Made by a program: the position numbers and the translations under genes. The notes under the pieces are model-generated. The model ran no database searches and had not been told where the DNA came from. It saw only the letters and a list, made by a program, of their open reading frames with translations. From the NCBI GenBank assembly GCA_947561395.2, contig OX387184.1:26898766-26962765 (forward strand): DNA of 64,000 nucleotides, read 5' to 3'. The stretch's first letter is position 1, and every line of letters begins with the position of its first letter. The stretch comes from Buxus sempervirens (taxonomy: Eukaryota; Streptophyta; Magnoliopsida; Buxales; Buxaceae). Positions 11,506 through 20,871 of the stretch are shown piece by piece.

Positions 11506-12896
11506 CATGAGTTAATCTTCAAGGAGACAACAACTATATCTAGCTACTGACCGCTATCCCTTTAATACTTTCCCATCCTGTTCCCAATATACAGAGTGAC
11601 TCCTCCTCCATCCTGTTTGAAACTTCAGTTTCTTGATTGAAATATGATTAGATTAGTTTCATTCTCTTTCCATCTCTATTTTTATATAAACCCTTCAAGA
11701 TATCTATTTTAATTTCCTCTTGCCGCTCTGTTTTTAGGCCTGGTTGCCATATGAGAAGCTCTGAACTCTCCCAGTGAGGTCTCTGGTCATGGTGTTGGCT
11801 AGTCGCATGGACTTCAATGTAATCTGACAATAACATAAAAATACCGAAGAAAACTGAAGGCAACAGGGAGATGCATTCCTCATATATATGATGCTCAAAT
11901 CCTTGCAATTTTTTTCTTTTAATGGTGCAGAAACAAGTAAATGGAATTCAACAGAACTATACACATACATTAGTGAGAGGTACAGCACGCAACCACGAAA
12001 TTATAATAAAAAGTAGAGGCTTTGAGGACTCGGGATGAACAGAAGTGGCAATAACATGAAAAATTATTAAGAAAAAAGTTTGATATCTTGAACATGTGAT
12101 GTCTCGAGCACGGGAATAATCTTCTGGAGTAGAGATCTGGCTCTGTTGCCAAGCTGAATCTAGCAGTAGCATGCAGTAGCAGCTGCACCTGGGTTGGCTC
12201 TACCAAGAGAAACAACTGCAGGTAAAGTAATTGGAAGCATTAAGCTCATAGTGGAGGCAATGAAGTAAGCCAAAAATTTGAGCTTGTAATTAAGCCAAGT
12301 CTCTACGTTTGATCATAAGAAATCTGTTACTCAACCAATAGTTATACGGACGGATACATGTAAAATAAATCAGTGTACATGCAAATACACCACTAGCAGC
12401 CCATCACACCACTGGCAGCCATAAGGCTACCTCTTTTTTCACCACTCAGTCCTATGAGTCTATAGGCCTCAATTCTATCAAAATGAGGTTCAAAATTGTT
12501 GCCTAAATTAATATAGGCAACGATGTCACAGGAGTTCAAAAACTGGGCATGCACACTTTTTCATCTCAACATCCAAACCTATATGGGAAAGTATGGCAAT
12601 GTCTTAATCTTATTACGCTAAATGGCCTCAATATCATTGTTGCCACTTGTCACCTTTTTTATTGATGACACGAATAAGGAAAGAAAAAAAAAAAAAAACC
12701 AAGCACTTCAATGGGAAAATTAAAGAAATAATTGATAAGGAAAAACAGAGTATTTTTGTGTAAAAAGAAAGTGTATATTAGTTGCTACATGAAAAACGAG
12801 AAAATGAACAAAAGGTCTGTATTAAGTCACTCACCGACTTAAGCTCGCATGTCGTGAATAATTTGAGGCATATGTCTCGCGATCCCCTTCCGAAGG
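11506..12896. other. Downstream region of the NLR gene, no separate gene seen
   Basis: No frame here looks like a protein family. The part up to about 11990 also exists in copy B. The trinucleotide AAT at 11898-11900 is the intact, unoccupied version of the site where CACTA-2 inserted in copy B. The stretch 12220-12896 may hold the NLR 3' untranslated region. A short A-rich run lies near 12683-12698. Confidence 0.5.
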
Positions 12897-15680
12897 CTAA
12901 AACTGACGGCAGGTAGTGGTATTCCAACGTCCTTCTCTCCAAAAAGTAAAATAGACATATGGAATGTGAGAAATTTTTGAATGATCATCACCATTATCTC
13001 GATGTAGCCCTGTTCGAAATTCGTCTGGCATGTCATAAAATTCAAGCCTTTTGAGATTGACAAGGTGTTCAATGCCAAATGGCACCTTCTCCAACAATTC
13101 ACAAGGCCCAATCAATAGCTTCTGAAGAAGAGGCATTGTTCCCTTTTCAAATCTTACACATCGTAATCTGTCTAAACTATTAAGACTTAAGATCTTAAGT
13201 CTTTGGAACCCTCCTGTCTTAAAACACAGTAACTCCCCGTCATAAGCTTTATTTAATTCAAGATTTACTAGATTAGGCAAAGCTTCAAGGACTTCAAGTG
13301 GATCATCTCTAAAGTTACTCCACCTTAGTGTTATCCTGGACAAGTTACCAAGTGAGGAAATCCATTGCGGTAACATCTCTAGATGCCCTTCTATGCACAA
13401 CGTTCGAAGAAAAGGTGGGGGTGAACAGAGAGACTGCAGATCAAGAACCTCCTTGTCTTTTAATGAAGTTACACTCAGCGAACGAAGTTCGATCATCTTT
13501 TCAATAGAACAGCATAGATACTTTCCTTCTACTCTTCTCAACTTTTGAATTGCCAATTTCCTTAATTGGCTCAACCTTCCTAGCTCTTGTATCAGGACAC
13601 CACCACCGTCATTGCATTGATTGTTTGGTTCTATAATACAAAGCTTTTGTAGGCTTGCCAAGTTCCCTATTTCCCTTCCTACCCTCAATCCTTGGATGCT
13701 TCCAAAAGTAACGTAACCCTTTGTATTGTAAGAATAAACTAGAAGATGACGCAACTTTTGGAGCTTGAATATTCCCATAGGCAACTCAGATACATTAGCA
13801 TGTTTAAGGTCCAAGGTTTCTAAGTTCTGGAGCCTCTCTATAGAGTTGGGAAGTATACTTATCTTGCTTCTCCTCAAACACAGATACCGCAAATGAAATA
13901 AATTTGTGACTTCACCCGGGAACGTTTCTAAAGGCACACCCCTTAAATCCAACACTTTTAATAGCCTTAAACCACCAAGGAATTTACAGTTAGATAGTGT
14001 ATGTACCTTCATCATGATCAAAGAGCGGAGGAGGGACAAGCTCTTGGTTGGTGGAATGTTGCCACAACTCTTGTGGATTAATAGACTTCGAATTCTCTCA
14101 GGCTGATTTGTCACCCTTTCGTCTATCATTGTTCCCATGTTTTGGTCCTTGGACTTGGAAAGAATGATTTCACGGATGAGATCATGAACTCGGCACCTTC
14201 TGATCCTTCCATCAATATTTGTCTCTGCAACTTGGACAAGGCTTCTGTTGATGAGCTCATTGAGATAGTTCGCTCCGACCTCTTCCAAGGTCCTTCCTGC
14301 TTGTTCTTCTATGAAGCCTTCAGCCATCCACAAACGAACCAGTCTCATAGACTTAGTCATATAGTCCTCGGGAAAGATGCTCAGATAAAGAAAGCAAGGT
14401 TTGAGGTAGTATGGTAGGTGGTTGTAGCTAAGCAACAATACTCTGTTCAAGCTTTTGAGCTTGTCATTTGTCTCTAATTCACTAGGAAGGCTTCGATAAA
14501 CCATCTCCCATTCATCGATCCGAGTATTGTCCTTTGTTGCCAATAGGCCACCAATGGCCACAATTGCAAGTGGGAGCCCCTCGCATCTTTTCAAAAAACT
14601 CCGAGAGAGACTCTCCAAGTGCTGCGGACAGGTCTCTCCTCCAAATGCCTTGTTGCAAAATAAAGTCCAAGACCTTTTCCGATCCAATGGTCGCAGATCA
14701 TAAACATAACCAACACCAGAAGAAGCTTTGCAATAGGAAGCTATATCGCTTGAACGTGTGGTCACAATGATCCGGCTACTGCATTCGTTTTCAGGAAGAG
14801 GATATTGTAAATCTTGCCATGCCGCTATGCTCCAAATATCATCAAAAACAACCAAGTACCTCTTTTGCTGCAGAAATTGACTGATCAACTCCTTGAGCTT
14901 GTGTTCGTTCATAGTATCTAATCCATTAGGAACTTGTTGCTTGCTTTCATCATAGAGTTGTTGTATAATGTCTTTTAGGAGCCGCTTCAATCCAAATGAT
15001 TGCGAAATAGTGATCCAAACATGGCAATGGAAGCGTGCCTTCACTTTCTGGTCATCGTACACCTTCTTGACAAGAGTTGTTTTGCCCAACCCGCCAATGC
15101 CCGCCACCGAAATTGTTCCACGCTCAGACTTATCTTCCAAGAGCCACCGAATCAGCATTTTCATGGGTTCTTCGAAGCCCACGAGTCCAGCCTCCTGAAG
15201 AAAAAGAGCATCGCCTCGCGGATCATGCCATGTAGGCCTTGCTGTTACTGAACTTGATGAGCTTTGATCAAGGCTACTGAAAGCGTCGTTTGGGAGTCGC
15301 TTGTAAATGCCTTCGATTCTTCTATTAATACCCTTGATGCTGGAAGCTATGTCGTGGCGTGCTTTAAAATTCGTTATGCACTCGATTATCTTACAAACAA
15401 GACCCAAGCACCCATCGCCATGATCTCGTGCAAAACGAAGCATGAATTCTTCAAGAACATCTTCCGTCTCATAAGCAACGTTCCTCATCTGCCTAATACA
15501 AATCTTCATGTTTTGGTTGACATCATCCGTTGCATCTGCCAATTGTAAGTGGCCCCTCATGCGATCCAACTCTTCTCTCATGTATTGAACCTCTGTATGA
15601 ACCTCTCCTGACAGATTGATTTCATTCTCAAGCCATGGAAGGAGATTTTTTAGGACCAAGGTCGCAGCTTTCTCCGCCAT
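12897..15680 (-). CDS. CC-NBS-LRR disease resistance protein (RPM1-like NLR)
   Basis: This single-exon gene encodes about 927 residues of a cytoplasmic or membrane-associated immune receptor that senses pathogen effectors and triggers defence and cell death. An Rx-type coiled coil occupies residues 1-130, with an EDVID-like ETEDVLEEF at 71-79. The NB-ARC domain follows: P-loop GIGGLGKTT 194-202, kinase-2 YLVVFDDIW 275-283, RNBS-B RIIVTTRS 303-310, GLPL 368-371, and VHD at 498-500 in place of the usual MHD. Leucine-rich repeats fill about 540-890, and the tail with HIPYVYFTFW is usual for this clade. I chose the ATG at 15678-15680 (MAEKAATLV) because the 19 codons upstream (to 15737) are not family-like. 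Every motif is intact and the length is normal, so it looks functional. The VHD variant is common and by itself proves nothing. A TATA-like TGTATAAA lies at 15757-15764. Confidence 0.95.
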   Translation of the reverse strand: MAEKAATLVLKNLLPWLENEINLSGEVHTEVQYMREELDRMRGHLQLADATDDVNQNMKICIRQMRNVAYETEDVLEEFMLRFARDHGDGCLGLVCKIIECITNFKARHDIASSIKGINRRIEGIYKRLPNDAFSSLDQSSSSSVTARPTWHDPRGDALFLQEAGLVGFEEPMKMLIRWLLEDKSERGTISVAGIGGLGKTTLVKKVYDDQKVKARFHCHVWITISQSFGLKRLLKDIIQQLYDESKQQVPNGLDTMNEHKLKELISQFLQQKRYLVVFDDIWSIAAWQDLQYPLPENECSSRIIVTTRSSDIASYCKASSGVGYVYDLRPLDRKRSWTLFCNKAFGGETCPQHLESLSRSFLKRCEGLPLAIVAIGGLLATKDNTRIDEWEMVYRSLPSELETNDKLKSLNRVLLLSYNHLPYYLKPCFLYLSIFPEDYMTKSMRLVRLWMAEGFIEEQAGRTLEEVGANYLNELINRSLVQVAETNIDGRIRRCRVHDLIREIILSKSKDQNMGTMIDERVTNQPERIRSLLIHKSCGNIPPTKSLSLLRSLIMMKVHTLSNCKFLGGLRLLKVLDLRGVPLETFPGEVTNLFHLRYLCLRRSKISILPNSIERLQNLETLDLKHANVSELPMGIFKLQKLRHLLVYSYNTKGYVTFGSIQGLRVGREIGNLASLQKLCIIEPNNQCNDGGGVLIQELGRLSQLRKLAIQKLRRVEGKYLCCSIEKMIELRSLSVTSLKDKEVLDLQSLCSPPPFLRTLCIEGHLEMLPQWISSLGNLSRITLRWSNFRDDPLEVLEALPNLVNLELNKAYDGELLCFKTGGFQRLKILSLNSLDRLRCVRFEKGTMPLLQKLLIGPCELLEKVPFGIEHLVNLKRLEFYDMPDEFRTGLHRDNGDDHSKISHIPYVYFTFWREGRWNTTTCRQF

Positions 15681-15756
15681 TTCTCTGGTTTTTTTTTTCT
15701 CTCTTTCAAATTGATTTGCAATGTGATTGTGCTTCAAACCCCCCCAACTTCAGTTG

Positions 15757-16344
15757 TTTATACATTTCATCTCTAAAAGAAAATGGTTGACGAATTCAAT
15801 GGTCAAATTAATTAAGATTAAGAAATAGAGGATCATAACAGGGTCCAATGTTCACACTAAAGCAAGACAGATTTTCATTGGACAAAAATGGTCAAATTAA
15901 TTGGGCTTAAAATAACGTTATTTGAATAAGAGCAGAATTCATGTTTTTACACTGAGCCAAAACAAAATTTGTTTTGGAAAAGTGAAAAAAGGGGGGTCCA
16001 ATTGTCAAAGAAAGAGTCCACAGTAATTTACGGTATCCCCTGTTATTGGTTGATTACAACTAAGGAAGCTTTAGTAACGTGAAAAGATTCTTACTTTCAC
16101 GTTATTATAACTTAAGCTATAGTTAGCAAGGCAAAGTCTATGGTTAAAAAGCACAGTCCCAAACTTTTATTGGTTGTATAAAACAAATGAAGCTTAAGTA
16201 ACATGACAAATATTTTATTAAAACAATAAAATAAAAGGCACAAAACTAATGAGCATGCTGTCGTTTCCATGCCCCCACTTGACTTATATTTAATCAAAGT
16301 AACTTGACTTGATTCTTATTCCCCTTTTGTTATTATAACTTGAC
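15757..16344 (-). promoter_or_regulatory. NLR upstream region with TATA-like box and W-box cluster
   Basis: TGTATAAA at 15757-15764 lies about 77 bases before the ATG. Seven W-box cores (TTGAC, the target of WRKY factors) lie within 560 bases: plus strand at 15787, 16279, 16304 and 16340; minus strand at 15802-15806, 15891-15895 and 16004-16008. About one would be expected by chance. WRKY control is common for defence genes, but here it is inferred from motifs only. Confidence 0.5.
16034..16220. repeat. Diverged repeat upstream of the NLR gene
   Basis: The phrase TATTGGTTG ... GAAGCTT(A/T)AGTAAC(A/G)TGA occurs at about 16036-16082 and 16168-16208, and again at about 17503-17545 beyond a MITE-like insertion (there TTGGTTG ... 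GAAGCTTGAGTAACATGA). These look like diverged copies of one short unit within the NLR 5' region. Confidence 0.55.
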
Positions 16345-16442
16345 CTCGTGTTCTCACAACAACCAAAATGAACAGCAAAGAAGACGAAGAGAAGACTTTT
16401 TGTGCTGAAGACTTTTTGTGCTCACAGTAGCAGCAAGACAAA

Positions 16443-17481
16443 GGTACCATTTGGTAACGCTTTTCAGAAGTGCTTTTTTGCTTTTGAAAGTAAAAAATTG
16501 CTTTCGAAAGCAAAAGTATTGTTTGGTTATGCACACATGAAGTAATTTATAAGAAGCAAAAATGCAATTTCATTGATTTTCAAGAGAAGCATAGAAATGT
16601 TGCTTCTCATTTTAACCGTAAATTTACTTTCTTGCTTCTAAAACACTCAACACAAAACTAGACCAGGAAAAAAATTGACCCGGCATGTCCAATCCAACCT
16701 AAATAAATGAGTTCGGGTTGACCCGTGTAATAGTTGGGTCAGCTTCAGGTTGGGGATTTAGTAACCCATTCGGATTTGGGTCAACTCAAATCTAGCTCGA
16801 TAATGATCCATTTTAACCCAATAATGACCTGTTTAACCCGATAATGACCTGTTCAACTCGATAATGATCGGTTTAACCCGATAATGACCTGTTTAACACA
16901 ATAATGGCCCGTTTAACACGATAATGGCCCGTTTAACCTGACAATGACTCTTTTAACCCGATAATGATCCGCTTAACCCAATAATGACCTGTTTAACCTG
17001 ATAATAACCCGTTTAATTCAATAATGGCCCATTTAACTCGATAAGTTTAACCTAATAATAATTTGTTTAACCCTAAATTGTATCACTAATTCATGTTATT
17101 TTCTATTGGTGTATTTTTTTATAATTAAAAAATAAAAATTTTAATCGAGTTGGTGGGTTGAACCCGATTATTGGCGAGTTGGGTTTTCCCAACCCACCAA
17201 TAAACAGATTCAACTTGAACCGACCCGATTATTGCTCAACCTGTTGCAATATACGTCAAGTATATTTTTAAGTAAAATGCATCAACTATTTACGGTAGTT
17301 TTATATGATAGTATAAAATCAATTTATATATTATTGTAGTTACCAAACATGTTTTTTTGCTTCTTAGCAGCAAAGAAAAAATTTACCAAACAGCTTTGCT
17401 TCAACAAAAGATCTTCTGAAAGCAGAAATGTACTTTTTTGCTTTTGAAAGTAAAAAATCAAAAGCGTTACCAAACGTAGCC
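16443..17481. mobile_element. TIR element with nested AACCCG-rich insert
   Basis: The left end GGTACCATTTGGTAACGC is matched by the complement of the right end, GGCTACGTTTGGTAACGC. Longer imperfect inverted sequence continues inwards (GCTTTTTTGCTTTTGAAAG). No clean target duplication was found. Between about 16670 and 17250 it holds AACCCG-rich sequence, like the hAT-type elements elsewhere here, including a 20-bp tandem array. No protein is encoded. Confidence 0.6.
16799..17060. repeat. Minisatellite of about 20 bp, roughly 12-13 units
   Basis: The unit ATAATGACCTGTTTAACCCG repeats head to tail with substitutions (GGCCC for GACCT, ACACG for ACCCG). It sits inside the TIR element at 16443-17481 and does not resemble a CRISPR array: there are no unique spacers. 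Confidence 0.9.
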
Positions 17482-17639
17482 GGATCCGTCCCCCACCTTG
17501 GATTGGTTGTTTAGAACTAAACTAATGAAGCTTGAGTAACATGACATATATTCTATCAAATTGCCTAATTTAATATGGTTAGATTCTTCTATCCCTATTA
17601 TGATAGCCTCTAACTTCGTGCACTACAAAAAAAAAGTGA

Positions 17640-18035
17640 TATAACGACACTAATATAAGGGCACTTATATAAAAGTGCCCTTATAAGTGCCTTAATACGG
17701 CATTTTGTATGCAAATGCCGTTATAAAACAATTTATTACGGTATGTTTCTAAAAAGGCCAATATAAAATGATTTATTACGGCATTTCTTAGAAAAATGCC
17801 ACTATAAAACAATTTATTATGGCATTTTCTAATTGAATGCCCCTAGAAAACATTTTGTTACGGCATTTTCTAAGAAATGCCATTATAAAGCAAATTATTA
17901 CAGCATTACTTATAAAAAATGCCTCTATAAAACAAATTATTACGGCACTTCTCCATCAAATGCCGCTAAACAATAGTTCATAAAATATTTTATTACGGCA
18001 CTTTATTATAAAATGCCGCTATAAAATTTAAAATA
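17640..18035. repeat. CACTA-1 left subterminal repeats
   Basis: About eight units of 40-50 bp alternate (A)TTACGGCATTTT with its near complement AAAATGCCGTAATA, so each unit can fold into a small hairpin. In En/Spm elements, subterminal repeats of this kind bind the element's own DNA-binding protein and mark the ends for excision. The matching right-end set is at 29220-29500. Confidence 0.85.
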
Positions 18036-18249
18036 ATTATTAAAAATAAAGTATATTTTTGGGAAACTTTGTTTTAGTGATGTTTTTTTAGAATAATTTA
18101 GATTTAGTCATGCAATTATTTGAAATAAGATTTGTTCTTAATTATTTAAACTAAACTTAATTAATTGCCAATTAGGAAGATTTGGGATGACTGAATATGA
18201 ATTAGTTTTAAAAATACCCCAAAAAACAAATTTTCGGTTTTTTTTTTCA

Positions 18250-18755
18250 ATCTTTGCTACGAACGACCTAAACAGAAACGTTTAGGCGTGGTTTCAATAT
18301 CCATTTTGAGCCTCAAGCGTGGGTAGCTGTAAAGATCGGAGCACCCTCGTTGTTTCGACTCTCCCACTTCCACAACGCCCAAATCTATAGGGTTTCCTAG
18401 GTAATTCTGTTCTTCGTTGATCCGATTTTCTATTTCATTGGTTTTACATTGCAATTAGATTGGTCCTTTGTAGATCGCGGTGATCAATTGGGCGTTCTCT
18501 CATTTGAGATTCGGAATCCTCATTCTCGATTATTTGAATCGAATGACGAAATTTTTATTACAAGTCCATTTGTTTTTCCATCTTCGAGATCTTCAAGTTA
18601 TAATATCTTAATTTAATTTGGATTTCTCCTCGATCGGTATCGATGATAGGTCTGTAGGTTTATATTGATTCCCATTCTGATTTTTTTGCTTTGATTTGTG
18701 AAATAGAATGATTATAATACTATTCGATGGTTTATTCTTTTATTTTCTGGAGCAG
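18250..18755 (+). other. Captured upstream exon/intron-like sequence in CACTA-1
   Basis: The stretch before the SCAB-like exon looks like an untranslated leader and first intron. TTTCCTAG followed by GTAATTCT near 18398-18405 is a good donor, and CTGGAGCAG at 18747-18755 is a good acceptor. A 65-codon antisense frame here has no family resemblance. This may come from the same host gene as the exon that follows. Confidence 0.4.
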
Positions 18756-18833
18756 CAAAATCGCCTGTCAGTTCGTGATATTGCCAATAAATTCGAGCAT
18801 GGTTTGGCTGCTGCCGCTAAGTTGTCTGATGAG
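18756..18833 (+). pseudogene. Captured exon resembling SCAB actin-binding protein
   Basis: A 78-bp phase-0 exon with a good acceptor (GAGCAG) and a GT donor encodes 26 residues containing RLSVRDIANKFEHGLAAAAK. From memory, plant SCAB proteins (stomatal closure-related actin-binding proteins) have nearly this sequence (RLSVRDLAHKFEKGLAAAAK) in their N-terminal actin-binding region. The match is too specific for chance. It sits in the 5' part of the element ahead of the transposase gene. The next exon-like segment (18993-19050) is bounded by AG and GTGAG but does not continue the SCAB frame, so no functional protein is expected. The identical exon lies in CACTA-2 at 62688-62765. Confidence 0.65.
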
Positions 18834-19050
18834 GTTAATGATTGCTACATTGTAATCTCAGTTTGCTTTAATGTTATCAAATTGATTTTGCTCTTTAATT
18901 ATTAGATTGATCTATTATCTTTTCAAATTGAGCTGTAGAATAAACACAGAATACCTAACATTTGTTTGTCTTTCTGTCTGACTGATTGTAGCCCCTACTT
19001 CACAAGGAATTTACTTAAGGGAGGCTAGTGCTTGCAAACAAATTACCGAG

Positions 19051-20871
19051 GTGAGATTCTGCGTGGAATTTGCTAGGTTGCAATTCCTTTATCTGGTATT
19101 CCTTGCTAAATTTCTAGAATTAACAACTGCTTTGATTCACTTAACCATTCTCTTCTTTTTTCTGTTGCATTCTCAATTACATGGTTTTGGCTGTTTTCTA
19201 TTTTAAGTGTTTATCCCGAAGTGAAAACCATATCTCCAGTCCTTTACCTATCTTCTCTCACCACAATAATATCCTCTCTTCCTTTTTATTCTTCTCTCAC
19301 TGTCTCACCACAAGAATATCCTCTCTTAATCAAGTGTTTTTATTTTCGTTTTATTTTGGTGCAAAAGGGGCCAAATTCATAGTGGTCGTGATCTCCAGAT
19401 TCTTCTGATTGGAATTTATTTCATATCTTATGAAGAAATGGGCATCTTAAAATATTAAATCAAATGTGCAACACTTGAAAACTCAAAATTTTTTTCATCC
19501 CAAGAGTGTGGTTGATATGTGTCTTGTGCATATGAGGTTTTTATGATATTTATGTATTAGATGCATATCATCATGTTGAAAAACAGGGGATCATAACCGT
19601 GGTGCATGATGAAAATGAAATAAATGATGCCATTAACTTGATTTTTTTTTATGCTGATTTTTATGATATTCATGTAGAATTCCAGTATTTATCTCAACTG
19701 TTTTATGTGGCATGATCATTCGTATTTGAATGTTACATGGGCATAGGCCATTACATTTAATAGGTATGTGTGAGAAGAAACTACAGAGGATTCTAAATAA
19801 TTATAGAGGCCTCAAGGATGGTCTGTGTAATTTACTCCTTTATCTTATGAGGCATCATTTCTTGGTGAAGTGCTCCACAGCTGGAGACCTATTGAGACAA
19901 GAATTTCATTGTGGCAGCTTATTTGGTGAAACCCCTTGCTTACTTGTACTTCCAGTTGACCTGTCTTTACATTACTAAGTTTTAGCCCCAAATACATTTT
20001 TGACATGGAAAAAGCGATCCCATAAATGTAATGGCTTTCCTGCAAAGTACCACCAAATTTCACAATTTCTGTTGCACATGACAAATCTATTAAGTGTTAA
20101 TGGGCTTGATGTAGGTCTAAACATTATCCATGTGGCCTATTGAGAGGATTTTCTATCAGATTCATGATTTGCATTGGCCACATCATTGCTCCTGCAATGT
20201 CTCACATAGGAAACTAATCCTGGGTAGACAAATAATATATGACAAATCTTATGAATTATTCAACATCTCGTCGTATTCTGTCTTGCAACACTAAAGGCTT
20301 GGGATTTAAGTCCGCTTGGCTGTATCTCTAATGCCTTTCGTGTGTATTATGTATGGCTCAGCCAAGTTGATATAGTTCAGGGCTTTAGAATTCTTTGAAG
20401 GCCAGGCTTAGACCTTGTAGAGCTTAAATTCCAGGTAAGATTGGTCAGGTGTAAATATTTGACTTAAAATTTTAAGGTTAGCCATGTGTAAGAATGTGAC
20501 TTATGTTGTAATCTAACACAGACCAATGTGGCCAACGGCCTCCTTATTTTCAACCTACTTAGATGATTGTTGCTGCCCATTCTATAGGATTGATCTACTG
20601 AATCATAGAATAGGAGCTGAGAAGTGGATTTTGCTGCCCATTCTCTTAATTGCCGACTTATTGTAGTTGTAAGCAGCCCTCATAGGCATTTGATGGTTGG
20701 AAAATGACTCAAAAAATCACCATAACCCACTTGTTGATTAAGTTTTCTTCTCTAACCTTAAAATTAACTATACTTGTTGATTAAATTTTTCTTAGCTTGT
20801 TTTGTTACAGCAATTAATTGATATTAATTTATTTTTATTTATGCATGTAAAGTGAGAAGTGGTGCTCTTAT
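19051..20871. other. CACTA-1 interior ahead of the transposase gene
   Basis: No confident gene is seen. Frames at 19181-19408 and 19730-19978 are short, lack family features, and are identical in copy 2 only because the elements are twins. The region may hold the transposase promoter and untranslated leader. Confidence 0.4.

Larger units (their letters stand above)
3866..11990. repeat. Segmental duplication, copy A (part with a visible partner)
   Basis: From ATGGTAACCTAACTC at about 3866 this region aligns collinearly and in the same orientation with 34828-52009 plus 63901-64000. Shared parts are the coiled-coil pseudogene, GGTACC-rich repeats, the hAT-like elements at 8642 and 9810, a GA/TA microsatellite, an LTR fragment and the 11118-11505 module. 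Identity looks high, with scattered substitutions and many indels. The left edge is fused directly to LINE sequence. The partner of copy A beyond 11990 lies outside the window, so the duplication may include the NLR gene and extend to about 31640. Confidence 0.9.

Noticed and set aside
12839..13111. A 90-codon minus-strand frame overlapping the NLR 3' end
   Set aside because: It is in a different frame from the NLR, has no family features, and the NLR frame has the expected C-terminal motif and stop at 12897.
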